This document shows positions 25,566-34,500 of a stretch of DNA of 64,000 nucleotides, piece by piece (the first letter of the stretch is position 1; each line of letters starts with the position of its first letter). The stretch is taken from the NCBI RefSeq assembly GCF_900099825.1, contig NZ_LT629693.1, positions 4,475,001-4,539,000 on the forward strand, in the 5' to 3' direction. Under the pieces are notes generated by a model, which was not told the origin of the DNA, made no database searches, and saw only the letters and a program-made list of their open reading frames with translations. The stretch is from Bradyrhizobium ottawaense. Lineage in GTDB: Bacteria > Pseudomonadota > Alphaproteobacteria > Rhizobiales > Xanthobacteraceae. The position numbers were made by a program, and so were the translations under genes.

Positions 25566-28500
25566 TTGAGCTTGGCCGGCAAATTTAGCGACATGACGCC
25601 TGACGGCCAGGGTGCCCATCCCGGTGCGCACGTCCATGTCGGCACTGTTTCGGGCCATGCGCCGGCCGACGCCATTATCATTCCTGATGCGCATCTGCTC
25701 TTCACCGGCGACTTCAAGCGCGCGGGCGTCGACCTGGTCGTTTCCGGCGACGGCCATGAAGTCGTCCTGCACGACTACTTCAAGGGCGAGAAGCGGGCGG
25801 CGCTGGCTTCTCCCGATGGCGCCCATCTCACCGGCGACCTTATCAACGCGCTGACCGGGCACACCCAGTTTGCGCAGGCCGACGGCAGCGCCAGCGTTGC
25901 CCAGGTCATCGGTCACGTGACCAAGCTGACCGGTACCGCGACCGCGATCCGCAACGGCGTATCGATCATCCTGAACCAGGGCGACAACGTCAACAAAGGC
26001 GACGTGGTCCAATCCGGATCCGACTCGACGCTCGGCATCACCTTCATCGACGGCACCGTGTTCGGCCTCGCGTCGAATGCCAAGATGGTGCTGAACGAAA
26101 TGATCTACGACCCCAACGGGTCGGACAACAAATCGCTGATCAGCCTGGTGCAGGGCACCATTTCGTTCGTCGCCGGCGCCACTGCCAAGCATGGCGACAT
26201 GAAGGTCGACACGCCGGTCGCCACCATGGGCATCCGCGGCACCGCGGTGCTGGTGGAGATCGATTTCACAGTGCCCGCCACGGGTGACGCGCCGCCGGCC
26301 AAGTTCCAGGTGCTGGTCGAGCCCGACGGCACCACCGGCTCCTACATCCTGTTCGACAAGACCACGCTGACGCCGATCGCGACCGTCAACCAGGCGGGAA
26401 CGCAGACGATCGTCAGCGGCCAGGGCACGGTCAACTTCCTGTCGTCGGCGCCACTGTCGGCCGATGCGCAAAAGATCATCACCGACGTCTTTGCGCTGAA
26501 GTTCTCCGACCTCAACAACCCGAATACCAAGACCGCCACCAATTTCACCGACTCGATCACTCAGCAAAACATAACCCTCAAAACGGCAAGCGGCGAGGAC
26601 GTGGCTGTCAAGGTGCTGACGGTCAACGTTGCAGACAAGCCGGTCGACCCGAGCAAGAGCACCAACCCGAGCAGCCGCGATCACATCCCCGGGCCGCCGG
26701 AGGTTGTCACCCACGGCGGCGCCACGACCGAACGCGCGCTGACCACCGGCAGTACCGCCATCGACAGCGTGAGCGGCACGGTCGCCTATGCCGACATCAA
26801 CCCCGGCGACGTTCCGACCGTCAAGACCACGTTCGCTTCCTTCACCTATCAGAACGCGGGTCACACCGACGTCACCGCGACGCTGACCGCGGCGCAACTG
26901 GCGGCAATCCATGCCGTCGAAACGCCGCTGGTCGTGGTGCAGGATCCCACCAACATCAATCACGGCGTGGCGACCTGGACCTACAATATCGCCGACCACG
27001 CCTTCGACTTTCTCGCTGCCGGCGAGGTGTTGACGCTGACCTACACGGCGCGGGTCGACAACAATTTCGCGCTGAACAATGAGTTCAAGGAAGTTACGTT
27101 CACGATCACGATCACCGGCACCAACGATACGCCGGTCATTACCACCGGGCCGCAGCATATTTCGTTTACCGGCGGCACCACAACGCCGGGCCCCTTCCTG
27201 ACGACGAGCGATGCCACCTCAGGAACGCTGTCCTTCACCGATGTCGATCTGACCGATACCCATACGGTTTCGACGAAACTGACCAGCGCCTTGCTTTCCG
27301 GCGCCGAGATTTCGACGCTGGCGCCGGCTCCCCTGAATTTCTTCAAAACCGCGCTCACCGCATCGATCGCGGCAGGCCACGACAGTACCCAGAAGAATAC
27401 CGGAACGATCGACTGGAATCTCGCGGATCTGCGCGCATATCTTGCCGATTTCGTGCCGGCGGGAGACACGCTCACCCTGGTCTACACCGTAACGGTGACG
27501 GACTCGCAGGGAGCGACATCCACGCAGGACATTACCGTCACCATCACCGGCAATAACACGCCGGCGGTGGTCTGGGTCGCTACCACGGCGTCCGGCTCGA
27601 CGGGAGACTGGAACGACGCGGCGAACTGGGAAACCGGAACCCGTCCCACGGGGACGGATGATGCCATCATCATCACCAATCAGCTGCAAAAACTGACACC
27701 GAATTATCCGGTCACGATCAATGCCGCGGCTTTTGCCAAGACCGTGACCATGAACGACTTCGGGACCACACCCCCGGAACTGGATAATAACAGCACCCTC
27801 CAGATTGGCGGTGCGTTCGACCTGTTCGCCGATTCGATTGTCAAGAATGCCGGCGCGATCAGCGTCGGCGGCGCCATCGAGGTCCAGGGTACTAGTCAGC
27901 TGACCAACTCGGGTACGCTGAACCTCGCCCAGGGCGGCGACTTCAAAGACAGCAGCAGCATTACGAATCTCGCCGACGGCATCATCGACCTCAAGGGCGG
28001 AACGCTGACCGACTACGTCGTGATCATCAATAGCGGGTTGATCAAGGTCGAGAGCGGCACGAAGCTGGTGCTGAACGGCGGTGGTATTGACGGCGGTATC
28101 GTTACCAACTTTGGCACCATCGAGATCGCCGGCACCGGCAGCATCACCAACGATGCGCTAGCCAACCACCAGCTGACGGTGGACTCCGGCAAGACCCTGA
28201 CGCTGGACGGCACCACGATCACCGGCGGCACGATCACCGACGGCGGCACGGTCCATGTGACCTCGGGCAAGACGCTGACGCTGAACGGCGTGGCGCTGGA
28301 CGGCGGCATCATTACCAATGCCGGCACCATCGAGATCTCCGGCACCGGCAGCATCACCAACGATACGTTCGGCAACAATCAGCTGACGGTGGACTCGGGC
28401 AAGACCCTGACGCTGGACGGCACCACGATCACCGGCGGCGCGATCACCGACGGCGGCACGGTCCATGTGACCTCGGGCCAGACGCTGACGCTGAACGGCG

Positions 28501-31500
28501 TGGCGCTGGACGGCGGCATCATTACCAATGCCGGCACCATCGAGATTGCCGGCACCGGCAGCATCACCAACGATGCGTTCGGCAACAATCAGCTGACGGT
28601 GGACTCCGGCAAGACCCTGACGCTGGACGGCACCACGATCACCGGCGGCACGATCACCGACGGCGGCACGGTCCATGTGACCTCGGGCCAGACGCTGACG
28701 CTGAACGGCGTGGCGCTGGACGGCGGCAAGATCACCAATGCCGGCACCATCGAGATTGCCGGCACCGGCAGCATCACCAACGATACGTTCGGCAACAATC
28801 AGCTGACGGTGGACTCCGGCAAGACCCTGACGCTGGACGGCACCACGATCACCGGCGGCGCGATCACCGACGGCGGCACGGTCAACGTCGGCAGCGGCAA
28901 GACGCTGACGCTGAACGGCGTGGCGCTGGACGGCGGCATCATTACCAATGCCGGCACCATCGAGATTGCCGGCACCGGCAGCATCACCAATGATGCGCTG
29001 GCCAACAACCAGTTGACGGTCGATAGCGGCCAGACGCTGACGATCGACGGCAGCACCATCACCGGCGGTGCGGTCACCAATTCGGGCGCAACGCTGAAGG
29101 TCACAAGCGGCAAGTCCGCGACCCTGAACGACGTCACCGTGACCGGCGGCAATATTACGGACGCCGGTACGATCAATGTCGCCCTGGGCAAGACCCTGAA
29201 GCTGAACGGCGTGGCGCTCGACGGCGGCGCGGTCGGCAACTCCGGCACCATCGAGATTGCCGGCACCGGCAGCATCACCAACGATGCGCTGGCCAACAAC
29301 CAGTTGACGGTCGATAGCGGCCAGACGCTGACCATCGACGGCAGCACCATCACCGGCGGCGCGGTCACCAACACCACGGCGACGCTGAAGGTCACCAGCG
29401 GCCAGACTGCGACCTTGAACGACGTCACGGTCACCGGCGGCAATATTACCGACGGCGGTACCGTCAACATCGCCTCCGGCAAGACCCTGAAGCTGAACGG
29501 CGTGGCGGTGGACGGCGGCGCGGTCGGCAACTCCGGCACGATCGAGATTACGGGCACCGGCAGCATCACCAATGATGCGCTGGCCAACAACCAGTTGACG
29601 GTCGATTCTGGCCGGACGCTGACGATCGACGGCAGCACCATCACCGGAGGCGCGGTCACCAATTCGGGCGCAACGCTGAAGGTCAACGGCAGCCAGACCG
29701 CGACCTTGAACGATGTCACGGTCACCGGCGGCACGATCACCGACGGCGGCACGGTCAACGTCGCCGGCGGCAAGACCCTGAAGCTGAACGGCGTGGCGCT
29801 GGACGGCGGCGCGGTCGGCAACTCCGGCACCATCGAGATTACAGGCACCGGCAGCATCACCAATGATGCGCTGGCCAACAACCAGCTGACGGTCGATTCT
29901 GGCCAGACCCTGACCATCGACGGCACTACCATCACCGGCGGCGCTGTCACCAACACCACGGCGACGCTGAAGGTCAACGGCGGCCAGACCGCGACCCTGA
30001 ACGACGTCACGGTCACCGGCGGTTCGATCACCGACGGCGGTACCGTCAACATCGCCAGCGGCAAGACGCTGACGCTGAACGGCGTGGCGCTGGACGGCGG
30101 CATCATTACCAATGCCGGCACCATCGAGATTGCCGGCACCGGCAGCATCACCAACGATACGTTCGGCAACAATCAGCTGACGGTGGACTCCGGCCAGACG
30201 CTGACGATCGACGGCAGCACCATCACCGGCGGCGCGGTCACCAATTCAGGCGCGACGCTGAAGGTGAACGGCAGCAAGACCGCAACCCTGAACGACCTCA
30301 CGGTAACCGGCGGCGCTATCACCGACGGCGGCACGGTCAACGTCGCCTCGGGCAAGACCTTGACGCTGAACGGCGTGGCACTCGACGGCGGCATCGTTAC
30401 CAATGCCGGCGCCATCGAGATCTCCGGCACCGGCAGCATCACCAACGATGCGCTGGCCAACAACCAACTGACGGTCGATGGCGGCCAGACGCTGACGATC
30501 GACGGCAGCACCATCATCGGCGGCGCGGTTACCAACACCGGCGCGACGCTGAAGGTCACCAGCGGCAAGATTGCGACCCTGAACGACGTCACGGTAACCG
30601 GCGGCGCTATCACCGACGGCGGCACGGTCAACGTCGCCTCCGGCAAGACGCTGAACCTGAGCGGCGTGGCGTTGACGGGCGGCGCCTTCGGCAATTCCGG
30701 CACCGTCAACGTCAGCGGCTCCAGCAGTATTGGCAATGACTATTTCACCAATAACGGCGCGCTGAACGCGATCAACAACGGCACGCTGGAACTGACCAGT
30801 ACCACGATCGCCAATGGCTTTGGGACGATCGCGGTGGCGTTCGGTTCAACGCTGGATCTCGACAACGGAGCGGTCATCAACGGCGGCGCGCTCGGTAATT
30901 CGGGCACGATTCAGATCGAGACAAGTTCCGGCGCGACGCTGAACGGCGTGACCGTCACGGGCGGCGGCGCCATCAATGTCGATTATGCGGCTCTTGCCGC
31001 AACGCTGATCCTCGAGGGCGGCACCAGCATCACCGGCGGCACGCTGGTGAACGGCACCGTCGGTACGATCGAGATCGAAAGCGCCGCGGGCGCGATCTTC
31101 GACGATGTCGGCGTGACCAACGTCGGTACCCTGCAGGTGGACGCGGCGAGCCAGCTCGTGCTTCAGAACGGCGCCACCATCGCTGGCGGCGGCGTTGCCG
31201 TCGCGAGCGGTGGCCTGCTGGAAACGCATGGCGCGGGCATTGAGATCAACGCTGCTATTACCAATGACGGCACGATCGAGATCAAGGACGGCACCCTCAA
31301 AATATCCACCTCGATCTCCGGGACCGGCTCGGTCAGGATTGACGGTGGCGCGGCGTTCGAACTCAACGGATCCGACAGCCAGACGGTCGAGTTCCACGGC
31401 GACAATGCGGTGTTGAAGATCGACGGCGCGAGCTTTGGCGGCAGTATCGCCGGCTTCGCCGCGACCGACGAAATCAATCTGAAAAGTATCGCCTACGATG

Positions 31501-34500
31501 CGACGACCACCGCGACCTTTGTCAACGGCGTGCTGACGATCTTCCATGGCAGCGATTCGATCGCCATGACGATGGTCGGCGATTACAGCCACGCGCATCT
31601 GGCGGGGGCAGGCGACGCGACGCATACATTGATCACCTTCAACGCCGCGGACGATGCGCCGGTCTTCGCCGAAAAGTCGGAAACGGGCTCGATTGAGGAG
31701 CAGTTGACCGCGACCGGTTCGTCGGCCCTGGATTCGGTTGGTGGCACGTTACACTTCGCCGATGTCGACTTGCTGGACCGGCCGACCGCGACCATTACGT
31801 CACAGTCCGTGACCTGGACCGCCGCCGATCACCACACGGATCTGGGGACGCCGCCGCAACTCACGGCTATCGAGAATGCGCTGACGCTGGCGCAGTCGGG
31901 TAACACCAACAACGGCACCATTGGCTGGAACTATTCGATTGCCGATGGCGTGCTTGATTTCCTGGCCGAGGGCGAGACGATCACGCTCACCTCGAAGGTC
32001 ACGGTGAACGACGGCGAGGGCAAGACCGACACCGCGACGGTGATTGTGACTATCACCGGCCATAACGACGCGCCGGTGCTGGCGGCGGATACGGCTGCGT
32101 CGCATGTGATCACCGAACAGCCGGGCCTTACCGGCGCACCGAGCACGACGGTCGATAAGACTTCGGGGTCGCTGACCTTTACCGATGTCGACCTCACCGA
32201 CACGCATACGGTGAGCCATGACTCGCCGACCTATGTGTGGTCCGGCGGTGCGCTGACCACGGATCAGGCGAACGCCCTGACGGCGGCGAGCACGCTGGCG
32301 CTGACCGAGACCGATAGCACCGGTTCGGGCGCGGGCTCTGTGGCTTTCGACTACAGCGCGGCCGACAACAGCTTCGACTTCCTGGCGGCTGGCCAGACGC
32401 TGACGATCACCTATAATGTGACGGTCGTCGACTACAGCAAGGGCGTTGCCAACGGCACCTCGTCGGTCCAGCCGGTCACGATTACGATCCACGGCACCAA
32501 CGACGCCGCCACCATCACCGCGACCACCGAGGGTTCGGACACCGGAGCGGTCACGGAAGACGGCACGCTGACGGCGAGCGGCTCGCTGACGGTGACCGAT
32601 GTCGACAGCGGCGAAAATCATTTCCAGGCGCTGAGCGCGCAGGCGCTGACCGGTACCTACGGCAGCTTCACCTTCGACGCTGGCTCCGGCACATGGAGCT
32701 ATGCACTCAACAACGCAGCGTCCAACGTCCAGGCGCTGACCGGAACCGATGTAGTGCACGACACGCTGACAGTGACGTCGGCCGACGGCACCGATTCGCA
32801 TGTCATCGACGTCACCATCCATGGCACCAACGATCCCGCCACCATCACGGCGATCACCGAAGGTTCGGACGCCGGAGCGGTGACGGAAGACGGCACGCTG
32901 ACGGCGAGCGGCTCGCTGACGGTGGCCGATGTCGACCACGGCGAAAATCATTTCCAGACCCCGAGCGCGCAGGCCCTGACCGGTACCTACGGCAGCTTCA
33001 GCTTCGACGCTGGCTCCGGCACATGGAGCTATGCGCTCAACAACGCGGCGTCCAACGTCCAGGCACTGGGCGGAACCGATGTGGTGCACGACACGCTGAC
33101 GGTGACGTCGGCCGACGGCACCGATTCGCATGTCATCGATGTGACCGTCCACGGCACCAACGATCCCGCCACCATCACGGCGACCACCGAAGGTTCGGAC
33201 GCCGGAGCGGTGACGGAAGACGGCACGCTGATGGCGAGCGGCGCACTGACGGTGGCCGATGTCGACCACGGCGAAAATCATTTCCAGACCCCGAGCGCGC
33301 AGGCGCTGACCGGCACCTACGGCAGCTTCAGCTTCGACGCCGGCACCGGCAAGTGGAGCTATGCGCTCAACAACGCGGCATCCAACGTCCAGGCGCTGAG
33401 TGGAACCGATGTGGTGCACGACACGCTGACGGTGAAGTCGGCCGACGGCACCGACTCGCACGTCATCGACGTCACCATCCACGGCACCAACGACGCGCCG
33501 GTGGCGGATGATTTTTCGATCACCAACGCCGCGCCCTCCGGCGACGGATGGATACTGGATCCTGACAACGGTCATTACTATCGTCTGGTGACGACCAATT
33601 TGAGCTGGAGTTCAGCCAACGCCACCGCGCAAGGCGATGGTGCCTATCTTGCTACCATCACGAGCCAGGCCGAGCAGAACTTCGTCGCAGCGCTCGCGAC
33701 GGGCAACCGTGCCTGGCTCGGCGGCGGAGCTACTGACGATGACACCGGCGCGGGCCATTTCACCTGGCTGACGGGGCCTGAAGCAGGAACCGCTTTCGAC
33801 TATACGCACTGGCGCGCGGGTGAACCCAATGGCGGTTTCGGCGCGACCGAATATGTTCATATCGAGGGCGTCGACGACTCTCCCAATGGCGGCTGGAACG
33901 ATGCTCCCGATGCTGCGGGTGGTCGCGATTTTATCGAAGAATGGGGTGGCCAGACCGGCCAGGTCGCATTCCGCGAGGATACCGGCACCACGCTGACGTC
34001 GGCGCAACTGCTCGCCCACGCCACCGATGTCGACAGCACGCTCACGGTCACCTCCGTCAGTGCGGCGAGCGCGCATGGCGGTACGGTCAGCCTCGACGGT
34101 GGCATCGTCACCTATCATCCTGCCGCCGATTACAACGGCGCCGACAGCTTTACCTACACGGTTTCGGACGGCAGCCTGACCTCGACGGCAACGGTGTCGT
34201 TCAACGTCGCCGCCGTCAACGACGCGCCGGTGTTTACCGGTAACGCAGTCGGCACGGCTTACGCGGCGACCGGCGCCGCGGTGGCGATCGCGACCAATGT
34301 CGTGGCCAGCGATATCGACAGCACCAACTACAATGGTGGAACGCTGACGGCGACCGTCATCGCCGGCGGCAACCAGGGCGACACGCTGTCGATTGCCAGC
34401 AACTACATTTCGATGGACGGCAACGAAATCCTGTTCGATGCCGACGGGGCAACCGGCCCCGGCGTCGCCGTGGATATCGGCGCGCTGACAAATAACGGCA

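Noticed and set aside
25566..25890. LapG-type cleavage motif in the adhesin N-terminus
   Set aside because: No TAAG, PAAG or AAAG was found before the FecR-like domain. Similar LAAG segments lie in VCBS-like units far inside the protein, so I make no cleavage-site claim.
25515..27158. Minus-strand 547-codon frame opposite the start of the giant gene
   Set aside because: No domain or signal, Arg/Gly/Asp-rich composition. The plus strand carries a FecR-like domain in the same place.
28799..30172. Long minus-strand open frame (457 codons) inside the giant gene
   Set aside because: It is the antisense of tandem repeats: the repeat period is a multiple of three, so an open antisense frame is copied with each unit. 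The translation is a monotonous Val/Pro/Ser repeat with no domain.
28170..30720. CRISPR-like regular spacing of repeats
   Set aside because: The periods are 210 and 291 bp, the units are coding and in frame, and there are no short repeats separated by unique spacers.
31800..33575. Minus-strand open frame of 591 codons opposite the VCBS repeats
   Set aside because: Arg/Gly/His-rich shadow of a GC-rich coding strand, repeating with the 330-bp VCBS units. The plus-strand domains are clear.
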